Shown: positions 16,308 through 24,578 of the stretch, in pieces | Numbering within the stretch: the stretch's first letter is position 1 | Layout: each line of letters opens with the position of its first letter | IMG/VR virus record: IMGVR_UViG_3300043446_002177 | Span: 1 to 63,112 of that record | Length of the DNA stretch: 63,112 nucleotides | Direction: 5' to 3' (one strand) | DNA from: a virus | The notes under the pieces: generated by a model | Databases searched by the model: none | What the model saw: only the letters and a program-made list of their open reading frames with translations | What the model was told of the DNA's origin: nothing | Made by a program: the position numbers and the translations under genes

Positions 16308-17126
16308 TTATGCGCCCCCGCCTACTAACTTATTACGAAGGCCTTTTTGACTTTTTTCTGGTGAGCCTAATACTGTACCCTTAACATCTACTTTATCTGT
16401 ACCACGTAATTGTCCTGCAGGTCCTTTTTTCTGAACTGATTCTTTAGGAACACAATTTGGAACTGTACGTCCGCCTTTCTTTTTAGTTCCTACAGGCTTG
16501 TAACCTTTCCAGCATGGATTATCTTTAGGATCTTTAAGACCCTCTTGAGTAGCAACATCTAACATTACATACATTTTATCACCAACAGCATATGCTTTGG
16601 CGTTAATAACTTTATCACTTCGACCTATTCTTGGTCTAATGCCGTCACCATACACTCCCATTACACTATAGGTTGCACCGCCAAATTCTACAGTTCCACC
16701 GGGTGGTCGTATATTGGTAGGTGCAGGTGTTGGTTCTGGAGGATTAGGTTTGCCTGTTAGACGATTGATACTAGGATCAGGCAATGATCCATCGGCATTA
16801 GGGGTAACTCTTTCTATTACACGTTTAGCTAATTGTCCTGCACGTTCTTTATGACGTTGTTCTGCTTCTAATAATTCTTCTTGTACAGTTTTAAAATACT
16901 TACCAATCATGCTAGGTTTAGCATCTTCTTTGACATTTAATACAGGATTGGTAATTGTTTTCTTTTTAGCAGAAGTCTGCATGGCCATAGATTCAGCAGC
17001 AGTTAAACGATTAAGAGGGCCTTTGCCCTCTACAATCTGCATAAATTTTTTCATGTCATTAGAGCCTTCCGCAGGCTTCTTCGATAAAGCACCGTCAACG
17101 GCCTGTAGAATTTTCTTCATGTCCAT
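16308..17126 (-). CDS. Late virion-type protein with duplicated N-terminal leader
   Basis: 272 residues. The leader holds the same 11-residue module twice: DMKKILQAVDG at residues 2-12 and DMKKFMQIVEG at 24-34; the second gives an I-V-E/G prohead-protease-like site. The rest is basic and low in structure, with a Cys-flanked module NPCWKGYKPVGTKKKGG then VPNCVPKE that recurs in structural proteins of T4-like aquatic phages. No enzyme motif is seen. It probably travels in the capsid. ATG at 17124-17126 follows AAAGGCC. Confidence 0.65.
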   Translation of the reverse strand: MDMKKILQAVDGALSKKPAEGSNDMKKFMQIVEGKGPLNRLTAAESMAMQTSAKKKTITNPVLNVKEDAKPSMIGKYFKTVQEELLEAEQRHKERAGQLAKRVIERVTPNADGSLPDPSINRLTGKPNPPEPTPAPTNIRPPGGTVEFGGATYSVMGVYGDGIRPRIGRSDKVINAKAYAVGDKMYVMLDVATQEGLKDPKDNPCWKGYKPVGTKKKGGRTVPNCVPKESVQKKGPAGQLRGTDKVDVKGTVLGSPEKSQKGLRNKLVGGGA

Positions 17127-17128
17127 AA

Positions 17129-18373
17129 TTATTTGGCCTTTTTCTTAGCAATAGCAATAGCGGCCTGTTGTTTAGCACTGCTGGCTTCTTTTAAACGACC
17201 ATCCTTCTCTGCTGACTTTAGCATGGCTACACGATCTGAATAACCTGCAACGCCAGGCTTAATATCCTTAGCAGCTTTCTTTTCTCCTGCTGTAGGATTT
17301 TTAACATGTTTCATTGTAGTCTTTTCTTGATGACTAGCTTCATACATACTACCACATTCTTTTAGACCGTGTACTGGACATGGCTTACCCTTTGGTGTAT
17401 GATTGCATTTTCCTTCTTTGACTGGCTTTGTTGGCTCGGCTTGATTTGCCATAGCATTTGCGGCACTCGCTCTTGCAGCTCTTGCAGCCTGAGGATCGGG
17501 AACAGCAGTGTCTTCCATTTTCTTACCAAACTTTTCTCCACCTTTCATGCCCCAGGTATTACCCTTATGCTTAGGTAGCTTAATATCATTAGCTTTATCT
17601 GCTTTCTTTTCAGCAGCAGATTTTTGTTTAACTGTGCTAGGTGCTTCACCGTGCTCGTCGTCTGTATAATCTGTTCGCTTGTGTTTTACACCTGTAGCAG
17701 TTTTAGTTAGTTCGCCAGTACGTGTTTTCTTAGTGTCACCTACTTTGTCAAATTCTTCTTTGACTTTCTTACCACCTTTCTCGTCTTTACCTAAACGTCC
17801 GGCAATGACGTCACCACGTGTGACCTTATCATATGGTTTGGCATTATTTGCCAAGTTGCCGTCACCTTTTTTGCCTTCTTTCATTGCTGGATTTGTTGGA
17901 CCAGGAGTCTGTGGGCTCCAACGCTTACCTTTGTTAGGACCAGATGTTACTATAGGATACTGACCATCCTTACCCTTTGGTGGAGGTGCTGTGGCGCCGT
18001 CTGGATTCATAGGTGCCTGACCTTCATCTAATTCTTTTTCTTTTTTCTTAAGAGTTTCTTTGGCCTTCTCAGCTTGCTTTTTAGCTTCTGTTAACTTCTG
18101 CTGGAAAGCACGTCGAACGCTTTCAGAGTACATTTCGGCATTTTCTAAATGATCTCCAAATTCGCTAATCTTCATTTCGTACTCTAAATAATGATATACT
18201 GAGGCAATATAGTCAGCGGATTTAGTAATTTTAGCTTGAACCCATCCTTCTAGCTCTTGATTTTCACCAATCATCTTAAACAGTTTAAAACTGTACTGTG
18301 CTAGTTTAAAAAGGTCAGCACGAGCCATTTTGGCTTCGTGATCGTCTGGTCTGTTCATCATGTCGTCATGCAT
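17129..18373 (-). CDS. Lysine-rich phage structural or scaffold-type protein
   Basis: 414 residues. Residues about 10-90 form a helical domain (KMARADLFKLAQYSFKLFK, then EGWVQAKITKSADYI and HYLEYEMKI) known from several T4-like cyanophage proteins. After a coiled coil rich in Lys and Glu comes a long disordered Lys/Gly/Pro region with CNHTPKGKPCPVHGLKECG, a possible zinc site. Charge and disorder resemble prohead core or internal proteins. GGAG precedes the ATG; CTAAATA near 18402 may add a late start. Confidence 0.65.
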   Translation of the reverse strand: MHDDMMNRPDDHEAKMARADLFKLAQYSFKLFKMIGENQELEGWVQAKITKSADYIASVYHYLEYEMKISEFGDHLENAEMYSESVRRAFQQKLTEAKKQAEKAKETLKKKEKELDEGQAPMNPDGATAPPPKGKDGQYPIVTSGPNKGKRWSPQTPGPTNPAMKEGKKGDGNLANNAKPYDKVTRGDVIAGRLGKDEKGGKKVKEEFDKVGDTKKTRTGELTKTATGVKHKRTDYTDDEHGEAPSTVKQKSAAEKKADKANDIKLPKHKGNTWGMKGGEKFGKKMEDTAVPDPQAARAARASAANAMANQAEPTKPVKEGKCNHTPKGKPCPVHGLKECGSMYEASHQEKTTMKHVKNPTAGEKKAAKDIKPGVAGYSDRVAMLKSAEKDGRLKEASSAKQQAAIAIAKKKAK

Positions 18374-18400
18374 TTGGAAATTCTCCGGTATTCAATATAT

Positions 18401-19240
18401 TTAGCGTTTTGCAATGGTCATACCCGTAAGTAAATTACCCCCTGGAAGATCTAGGGCATTTACACTAGTGCCATCTGCTTTCTTAATCTGTTTAGCTTTT
18501 TTGTTTTTATATATAGGTCCTACGCTTACAGCAGCAGCAGTTGTGGCTCCTGCTGTAGCAGTTTCTGATAATTCTAACGGTTTATCTGCAAAGTAATGCG
18601 GGTGTTTTTTATTAAAAAATCTCATAATAACACCTGCTACTGCATGTGCTTCGTTTTCTTCAGGACTGCCTGTGTCGCCGCTATGCGGTCCTATTCTGTG
18701 ATTTATAAATTGTTTAAAATGTGTTAATTCGTGTGCCAGTGTACGTAGGATATCCAATATGTGTCTGTTTGCTATTCCTACTTCAATAATCATAGTATCG
18801 TTAATAAAACGTCCAAATGTTGGTTGATCTGAGTCGTCTACTTGCTTACTTAATTTTATACGAGGTAATTTGTCAATTTTTAATACGTGCATAGCAATGG
18901 GCAAGAAATCACGGAATGCTTTCATAATATCATGTTCGCCTATATCTTCGTTAGCTTTCTTACGACCGGCTTTCATGTTAGCCATCCAATGTGCAAGTTG
19001 CCCCCGACGCCCACCTTGTTTAGCAATTTTACGTAGGCTGCTTACGCTACCCTTTGTTGGCACGTTGTAGCGTTTGCTGTCTCCCTTGTCTTGAGGGTTT
19101 CGACCATCGGCAAAGTTTTCGTTGTGTTTTTTGCGTCCAGCACAGTGCGCCTTCTGCGAAAACCCTTTAGGGTTATTGCAGTTGATCGAGCGTTTATATT
19201 TGTCACTCCATTCTTCTGATATTAATTCACGTAACAACAT
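18401..19240 (-). CDS. Zinc metallopeptidase with capsid-targeting-like leader
   Basis: 279 residues. It starts MLLRELISEEW, the same leader as the gene at 19875-20831, with I-S-E/E as a possible prohead-protease site. Next is a Cys-containing module NCNNPKGFSQKAHCAGRKK and a Gly/Lys-rich linker. The peptidase domain has LAHELTHFKQF (HExxH) and, about 30 residues on, ENEAHAVAG, whose Glu is a likely third zinc ligand (gluzincin type). It could be packed with the genome and injected. Start overlaps the upstream stop as TAATG. Confidence 0.7.
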   Translation of the reverse strand: MLLRELISEEWSDKYKRSINCNNPKGFSQKAHCAGRKKHNENFADGRNPQDKGDSKRYNVPTKGSVSSLRKIAKQGGRRGQLAHWMANMKAGRKKANEDIGEHDIMKAFRDFLPIAMHVLKIDKLPRIKLSKQVDDSDQPTFGRFINDTMIIEVGIANRHILDILRTLAHELTHFKQFINHRIGPHSGDTGSPEENEAHAVAGVIMRFFNKKHPHYFADKPLELSETATAGATTAAAVSVGPIYKNKKAKQIKKADGTSVNALDLPGGNLLTGMTIAKR

Positions 19241-19440
19241 TATATAGGTTTCTCGCCAGTCAAGTAAGGTTTGCTAAACCATAATTTAAACCATTCTTCT
19301 GTTCCTGGTTTTATATTATGCTTCTTTTGCAATTCGCCTTTTTCGTTTCCTGTTATACTGATATTACTACCGCCGTATGGTTCTAATCCTCGAAATTCTC
19401 TAATGCCAGCTAACTTTCTAATTTGATCTAAATCATCCAT
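19240..19440 (-). CDS. Small protein with phage leader-type N-terminus
   Basis: 66 residues beginning MDDLDQIRKLAGIREF, a D.IRKLAG-type helix that I associate with short virion-related proteins of aquatic T4-like phages. The rest (EEWFKLWFSKPYL) is aromatic. No signal peptide. It overlaps dps upstream and the metallopeptidase downstream, so all three should be co-expressed. Function unknown. Confidence 0.55.
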   Translation of the reverse strand: MDDLDQIRKLAGIREFRGLEPYGGSNISITGNEKGELQKKHNIKPGTEEWFKLWFSKPYLTGEKPI

Positions 19441-19873
19441 TCTTTAAACTGGCTTTTAGCATCCAGCCGTGTTTTTGATGTGCATCGATTCGCCCAGCAA
19501 TAAAATCACTAAACCCGTATTCTTGATTAGCTTCTGATGTTTGAAATACCATCTTAAGTAATCTAATCATTTTTTCGTTATCTTGAGCTAATTCAACTAA
19601 CATTGCATCTTGACTTAATATGTTAGTTTCGTCGTCAACTTGTGTAAGCATACTAAAACGGCTAAAGCTAGCAGGAACATAAGTGCCCATTGCACGAATC
19701 TTTTCAGCAAAGTCGTCTATGCTGCCGTAGACTTCTTCGTAGATTTTACCAAATAGATCGTGATACTCTAAAAAGTCTGGACCAACAATGTTCCAGTGAA
19801 AGTTGTGTGCTTTCAAATAAAAACTAAATGTACTGGCAAATGCCACCTTAGCTGCTTTATGTAGTTCTTCCAT
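19433..19873 (-). CDS. dps: Dps/ferritin-like DNA protection protein
   Basis: Dps forms a 12-subunit shell that oxidises and stores iron with peroxide and shields DNA. The 146-residue protein has the Dps signature: KAHNFHWNIVGPDFLEYHDLF around residues 21-41 (KAHNFHWN and PDFLEYHDLF), whose His, Asp and Glu build the intersubunit ferroxidase site, then EEVYGSIDDFAEKIRAMG. It ends shortly after GRIDAHQKHGWMLKA, so there is no long DNA-binding tail. It lies inside the late, capsid-linked block. Packaging into virions or protection of DNA late in infection are both possible. Confidence 0.9.
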   Translation of the reverse strand: MEELHKAAKVAFASTFSFYLKAHNFHWNIVGPDFLEYHDLFGKIYEEVYGSIDDFAEKIRAMGTYVPASFSRFSMLTQVDDETNILSQDAMLVELAQDNEKMIRLLKMVFQTSEANQEYGFSDFIAGRIDAHQKHGWMLKASLKNG

Positions 19874-19874
19874 T

Positions 19875-20831
19875 TTATGCTAACCTAAATGCTTTTAAAT
19901 TTTTACGTGGGGTACCTTTGTTTACGTCTTTAGTAGTGTTTTGTTTTGTTATGATTCCAACACCTGCTGCTTCTTCATTTGTTGACATAGCTTCTGAACG
20001 TTTTATCAGAGCATCTAAATCTGCCAACATTTGTTTCCATTCCGGACTTTGAAATACTTGTAACGCTCTCTGCATAGTCTTTATGATATCAACTTCACCG
20101 TTTGGTGCTAACACCATTTGTTTTTTAACAGCTTCGACGTCAGGAGCACCCATGCCATTTTCAGCAGCCGCGGCATAAATTCCTTTGACATATTCTTTTG
20201 TTGGCATGGTTCCTAGATCATTTTGTTCACTGACTGGTTCTTTTGTTTTCTTTTTAGCAGCTTTAGCTTTTTCTTTTTCAGCATAAGGATTCAAATATTG
20301 TGCTACTAGATCAAAGAATGCAATGTTACCAATAGGAGTATCTGCATCAACTCCAGCAGCATCACTAAATGCATCTCTGTCTCCTGCTTGAACTGCTGCA
20401 CGTAATGCTGTTGCTGAACTTAATCGAGGGGTAGGCTGTGTATTAATGTTTTTAAAATTATAAAGACCGTGCGGCCCTTCTACGCCATTATATTGATTAA
20501 GAGCTTTTGACACCCATTCTTCGTCAGTATAAACATTTAGTACAACATCGCCATATTTTTTATAAATTTTGCTAGCCATAGTAAGCCAACTTTGCTCTGG
20601 CATAATATGTCCGCGAATCTCCGGATAGATAGCTTCCATGGCTTGTATCTTGACATCGTACGGCAATGGATCTTTTGGACCCTGTGTTGATTGGTTAGTA
20701 CCTACAAACCAAGCGTCGTTTTCGCTGGCCATTTCCCATGCCGCACGATGTCCTTTATGTGGAGGATTAAATCTTCCAAATATAATTCCTACTGTTCTAG
20801 ACTTAGCTTCAAATAGTTCTCGAAGTAGCAT
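19875..20831 (-). CDS. Cytidylyltransferase-like nucleotidyltransferase with capsid-targeting-like leader
   Basis: 318 residues. The leader MLLRELFEAKS contains L-F-E/A, a T4 prohead-protease-like site, and matches the leader of the metallopeptidase at 18401. The catalytic domain follows at once: VGIIFGRFNPPHKGH (HxGH-type motif) and, later, RLSSATALRAAV in place of the ISSTxIR motif. Phage relatives are annotated as NMN adenylyltransferase-like. A C-terminal extension is Lys-rich and helical. It may be carried in the head and act on NAD or nucleotide metabolism after entry; substrate unproven. Confidence 0.75.
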   Translation of the reverse strand: MLLRELFEAKSRTVGIIFGRFNPPHKGHRAAWEMASENDAWFVGTNQSTQGPKDPLPYDVKIQAMEAIYPEIRGHIMPEQSWLTMASKIYKKYGDVVLNVYTDEEWVSKALNQYNGVEGPHGLYNFKNINTQPTPRLSSATALRAAVQAGDRDAFSDAAGVDADTPIGNIAFFDLVAQYLNPYAEKEKAKAAKKKTKEPVSEQNDLGTMPTKEYVKGIYAAAAENGMGAPDVEAVKKQMVLAPNGEVDIIKTMQRALQVFQSPEWKQMLADLDALIKRSEAMSTNEEAAGVGIITKQNTTKDVNKGTPRKNLKAFRLA

Positions 20832-21192
20832 TTTCTTTCTCTTTTTTCTTTTCAGCCTGCTTATCTTTTTCGTCGTGATAATTTTGAAGCTCTTGATGTT
20901 GTAGCTTTTCGCAGATTTCTTGTATATCGTTTTCTTTTAATGTTTCATCTAATTCCTGTACAGGAAACTTAGATAGGTATTGTTTGTAGGCTTTTTCAAC
21001 AATGGGAACAAAAGCCTTAGGACTTACACTACGTCCACAATCACAGTGATGTTTAAATTTGTTTAAAAACGGAAAATAATCTTTACGATAAAACTCTGGA
21101 TCATTGTTCATAAAGAACATAAGATCATCATGTAGATCAAAATCTACTTCAGGTTTCTGCGGCGTATAACCAAATACTTCATAGACTTTCAT
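20809..21192 (-). CDS. Conserved phage protein, unknown
   Basis: 127 residues. The first 70 are a mixed alpha/beta domain with HHCDCGRSVSPKAFVP, a possible metal site using His and two Cys. The tail is highly charged Lys/Glu (DEKDKQAEKKKEKE) and overlaps the nucleotidyltransferase start. I do not recognise the family. Its place in the late block suggests a virion-related job. Confidence 0.6.
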   Translation of the reverse strand: MKVYEVFGYTPQKPEVDFDLHDDLMFFMNNDPEFYRKDYFPFLNKFKHHCDCGRSVSPKAFVPIVEKAYKQYLSKFPVQELDETLKENDIQEICEKLQHQELQNYHDEKDKQAEKKKEKENATSRTI

Positions 21193-21193
21193 A

Positions 21194-21640
21194 TTACCAA
21201 GCCCTACATGACCAATAACGTGCTTTCCAACGTGGACCTGGATTAGCGCAGTGATGTCTTGCTCTAAAACTTTTACGGCGTTTAGGAATGTGTTTTTTAA
21301 TGCTTAATTTTTTATCACCAAAATTTACTTTAACAATATTGCCATTGGGTTTACGTACATAAACTTTAGATTTTTTAACATCCCCGGCCATGGGCTTACC
21401 TAGCGGTACTTTGCGACCTTGATATTCTGCTTCGTCTAATCTACAGCCATACGATTCTAATATTTCTAATGCGCCAGCATCTGCTGCTAATATAACGCTG
21501 TCTTCCCAACTTTCTATAACATAAGTTTCTAAGGCAGCGTCTTCAGCTAGTTCTAGCACAAATTCATCGCCGGATTCTATCTCGTCGTTAGTAGCGGCTA
21601 ATTCAGCTTCTTCGATATATTCTAAAAGTGTTTTAGTCAT
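21194..21640 (-). CDS. Late virion-type protein with basic Cys-rich C-terminus
   Basis: 148 residues. The N-terminal half is very acidic (TLLEYIEEAELAATNDEIES) and has I-E-E/A, a prohead-protease-like site. The C-terminal half is basic, with KRRKSFRARHHCANPGPRWK then ARYWSCRAW, a C-terminal module shared by head-associated proteins of T4-like aquatic phages. Cleavage of the acidic leader would release a basic, DNA-binding mature part. It is the first gene after a terminator with an embedded late promoter box and so heads the 14.5-21.6 kb late block. Confidence 0.65.
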   Translation of the reverse strand: MTKTLLEYIEEAELAATNDEIESGDEFVLELAEDAALETYVIESWEDSVILAADAGALEILESYGCRLDEAEYQGRKVPLGKPMAGDVKKSKVYVRKPNGNIVKVNFGDKKLSIKKHIPKRRKSFRARHHCANPGPRWKARYWSCRAW

Positions 21641-21677
21641 AAAAAATCCCTCATACGATATTTATCGTAAAAGGGAT
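21641..21677 (-). terminator. Terminator containing a late promoter box
   Basis: On the minus strand, ATCCCT pairs with AGGGAT around a perfect inner palindrome (21654-21669) and is followed by TTTTT, so it would stop transcripts coming from clpA and the 213-residue gene. The palindrome contains ATAAATA (21659-21665), a T4-type late box, for the next gene at 21640. GAGGGA of the stem's 3' arm also serves as its ribosome site. Confidence 0.75.
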
Positions 21678-21698
21678 CTTTGGTTATACCTTTTTAGC

Positions 21699-22340
21699 TT
21701 AGGCTTTTACTACAGATTCTACTAGATTTATACCCTCACCAAGGAACATTTTGACCATAGTAAGCGTTTTATCGTCTTTAACGTAGAAGTAATAACCACC
21801 CCAACTAGAGTTTTTGCTAAGGTATTTGGCAGCACTTTTAGTTAATCGTACCCGATCTTCTTTACCTGCACACCAGTTGACAAAATTACTATGGTTTTGT
21901 CTAGTTCGACCCATAGTAATTTTATAAGCATAGTCTAAACTTTTAACTAGAACTTTCTTGTCATCTAATAAATTTTCACTACCGGGCTCAGGAAGGCAGA
22001 CATATTTTACAAATTCGCTGTCAATCTTAGCTAATTTTTCTACATCTGCTTCATTATTAGTGTAAAGGTTAATATACGGACTCTCTACCCTAATAATAAA
22101 GTCGTGCATAGGGTTAATAGCAACGGATAGTTTAGTAGCATAATCAATATCTGTAGTTTTAAGTTTATTAACCCAAGCATAGGTAGAATTAGCAGCACCA
22201 GCTATATTTTTTTTAATAGCTGCCTTATCTCCGCCTCTAAACCAGCTGGCTGCTTTACTAAGCAGTACAATTTTATATTTGTACTTGCCGTTAAACAGCC
22301 TAATGGTCTGTTTAGTTTGAATCGACTTGTGCAGTTTCAT
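21699..22340 (-). CDS. Conserved phage protein downstream of clpA, unknown
   Basis: 213 residues, basic, soluble, mixed alpha/beta. Visible segments are RLFNGKYKYKIVLLSKAASW near the start, INLYTNNEADVEKLAKI in the middle and GGYYFYVKDDKTLTMVKMF near the end. No known motif. It overlaps clpA by 29 bases and ends at the terminator at 21677, so it forms an operon with dnaJ and clpA. A substrate adaptor for the Clp ATPase would fit the context but has no sequence support. Confidence 0.65.
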   Translation of the reverse strand: MKLHKSIQTKQTIRLFNGKYKYKIVLLSKAASWFRGGDKAAIKKNIAGAANSTYAWVNKLKTTDIDYATKLSVAINPMHDFIIRVESPYINLYTNNEADVEKLAKIDSEFVKYVCLPEPGSENLLDDKKVLVKSLDYAYKITMGRTRQNHSNFVNWCAGKEDRVRLTKSAAKYLSKNSSWGGYYFYVKDDKTLTMVKMFLGEGINLVESVVKA

Positions 22341-24567
22341 CTACTACCTTTGGTGTTTTTGTCTTAATTTTAAAGGCAATTTTACCTTCGTTAACCAAAA
22401 TATGCAATATGCCGCCTGATTTTAGTTCTCCAAATAGTAATTCTCTAGATAAGGGACGTTTAATTTCTTTATCAATTACACGCTGTAACGGACGAGCACC
22501 CATCTTCTTATCGAACCCCCGGTCAACTAACCAGTCAATAGCTTCGTCTGAAACTTTGATTCTAATACCCTTTTCTCTGATCTGTTCTGTAAGCTCATGC
22601 ATAAACTTGCCTACAATTTTAATCATTGTTTCTTTGCTTAGTTTACCAAATGTAACAACAGCATCTAAACGGTTACGAAATTCTGGTGCAAAAAACTTTT
22701 TAAGTTCCTTATCAGTGTAATCTTTTTCTTGTGCGCCAAAACCGATAGTATTCTTTTCTGCTTCTTGTGCGCCAGCATTAGTAGTAATGATAAGAATCAA
22801 GTTGCGGCAGTCTGCAACTTTACCATTTGATCCAGTAATAAAACCATTGTCCATCATTTGCAACAGAATAGTTGAAACGTCCGGATGGCTTTTTTCAATT
22901 TCGTCTAACAGTAGTACACAGTTAGGGCTTTCTTGAATCTTAGTAATTAGCAATCCAGCATTTTCTTCAAATCCAACGTAGCCAGGGGGACTACCGATAA
23001 GTTTAGCAACTGAGTGTTTCTCTTGATATTCGCTCATGTCAAATCGAACCAATTTAACACCTAAGTGTTTGGCCAGTGCTTTAGCAGTTTCAGTCTTACC
23101 AGTACCAGTTGGGCCCATGAATACAAAGCTACCAACGGGCTTGTTTTCTGGTTTAAGGCCAGCTTGGCTTACTAGGATCTTATCTACAATTTCTGTAATA
23201 GCAGTTTCTTGACCGTAGACTTCTTTTTGTAAATTGCTTTCTAAGTTAACTAAGTTGGCACTTTCCTGTTCTGCAATTTGTTCTGCCGGCATATTGACCA
23301 TTTTGCTCAATTCAAATTGAATAGCTGATTCGTCTACAACACGCTCGTCTGCCAATTTAAGATTAAAACGTGAGCAAGCACAATCAATAAGGTCAATGGC
23401 CTTATCAGGTAACTTCTTATCTGTTTGATATTTTACTGACAGCTTGACCGCAGCCTGTATAGCATCATCCTTAATCTTAACATTATGGTGTTGCTCATAG
23501 TACTTCTTAATACCTTTAAGAATTTGAATGCTCATCTCTGCCGTAGGCTCGTCAATGGTAATGCGTTGGAAACGACGCATTAGAGCACGATCCTTTTCAA
23601 AGTGCTTACGATATTCTTCCCAGGTTGTGCTGGCAATGACTTTGATATTACCTTTGCTCAGTGCAGGTTTCATCATGTTGGCAAGGTCGTTGGCATTGTT
23701 ATTTGCTGATCCAGCACCACTGATCATGTGTGCTTCATCAATAAACAGGATAGTTTTGCCTTTCTTTTCTAGACCTTTAAGCACCATTTTAAAACGTTCT
23801 TCAAAATCTCCACGATACTTAGATCCTGCTAGCATTGAACTAATGTCTAAATTGAATACTGTATACTCTTTTAAGAAGTCTGGTACAGCACCTTTGACAA
23901 TATTAAATGCCAAACCTTCTGCAATAGCAGTTTTACCTACTCCAGGATCGCCAACAAGGATCACATTGCTCTTACTTCTGCGACCTAGGCTTAGTGCTAC
24001 ATTTTCTAATTCTTCAATACGACCAATCACAGGGTCAACCTTATTTTTCTTAACTGCTTCGTTAAGGTTAGTAGTAAATGCTCTCAATGCTCTTTCCGCC
24101 TGTCCTGGTGCTGAGTCTTCTTCGTTACCTTCTGGTACTTCTGAATTTAAATAGTCTGCAAATTTTTCTTTATCAATCTCTGCCTGCTGAATATAATAAT
24201 TGGCATAGCTACGTTTTTCAGCCATCATAGCCATAAACACATCTGTAGGTTCAATTTTTTGACGACCATTGAACAAAACTTGTGTAAAAGCACGATTAAG
24301 CACACGTTCTACTGCTTGAGTCTTACGCGGCTTGACATTTTCTTGTTCGGTAACAATTTCGTCTAGTTTATTTTTTAGATACAGTTCTAAATTCTTTTTA
24401 AGGAAGTTAGCATCTGCACCGTAGCCAGTTACGCATTTGTGAAATCCTTCTTCACAGAGCATACTGAATAATAAGTGCTCTAGTGTAAGATATTCGTGTT
24501 TTAATTTTCTTGCTACATCAATTGCTTTTTCAAAGACCTGTTGTAGGTCACTGCTAGGTTCTACCAT
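22312..24567 (-). CDS. clpA: ClpA-like AAA+ unfoldase
   Basis: ClpA unfolds proteins and feeds them to ClpP. The 751-residue length and domain order match bacterial ClpA: an N-terminal Clp repeat domain (LTLEHLLFSMLCEEGF), D1 with Walker A GDPGVGKT near 206-213 and Walker B ILFIDEAH, D2 with GPTGTGKT and LLLDEIEKSH, and the sensor segment APEFRNRLD. The loop NTIGFGAQE corresponds to the IGL/IGF ClpP-docking loop, so it should still bind a peptidase; no clpP is in the window, so the host's is likely used. It may redirect host proteolysis during infection. Confidence 0.93.
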   Translation of the reverse strand: MVEPSSDLQQVFEKAIDVARKLKHEYLTLEHLLFSMLCEEGFHKCVTGYGADANFLKKNLELYLKNKLDEIVTEQENVKPRKTQAVERVLNRAFTQVLFNGRQKIEPTDVFMAMMAEKRSYANYYIQQAEIDKEKFADYLNSEVPEGNEEDSAPGQAERALRAFTTNLNEAVKKNKVDPVIGRIEELENVALSLGRRSKSNVILVGDPGVGKTAIAEGLAFNIVKGAVPDFLKEYTVFNLDISSMLAGSKYRGDFEERFKMVLKGLEKKGKTILFIDEAHMISGAGSANNNANDLANMMKPALSKGNIKVIASTTWEEYRKHFEKDRALMRRFQRITIDEPTAEMSIQILKGIKKYYEQHHNVKIKDDAIQAAVKLSVKYQTDKKLPDKAIDLIDCACSRFNLKLADERVVDESAIQFELSKMVNMPAEQIAEQESANLVNLESNLQKEVYGQETAITEIVDKILVSQAGLKPENKPVGSFVFMGPTGTGKTETAKALAKHLGVKLVRFDMSEYQEKHSVAKLIGSPPGYVGFEENAGLLITKIQESPNCVLLLDEIEKSHPDVSTILLQMMDNGFITGSNGKVADCRNLILIITTNAGAQEAEKNTIGFGAQEKDYTDKELKKFFAPEFRNRLDAVVTFGKLSKETMIKIVGKFMHELTEQIREKGIRIKVSDEAIDWLVDRGFDKKMGARPLQRVIDKEIKRPLSRELLFGELKSGGILHILVNEGKIAFKIKTKTPKVVDETAQVDSN

Positions 24568-24578
24568 ATTGTTACCTT

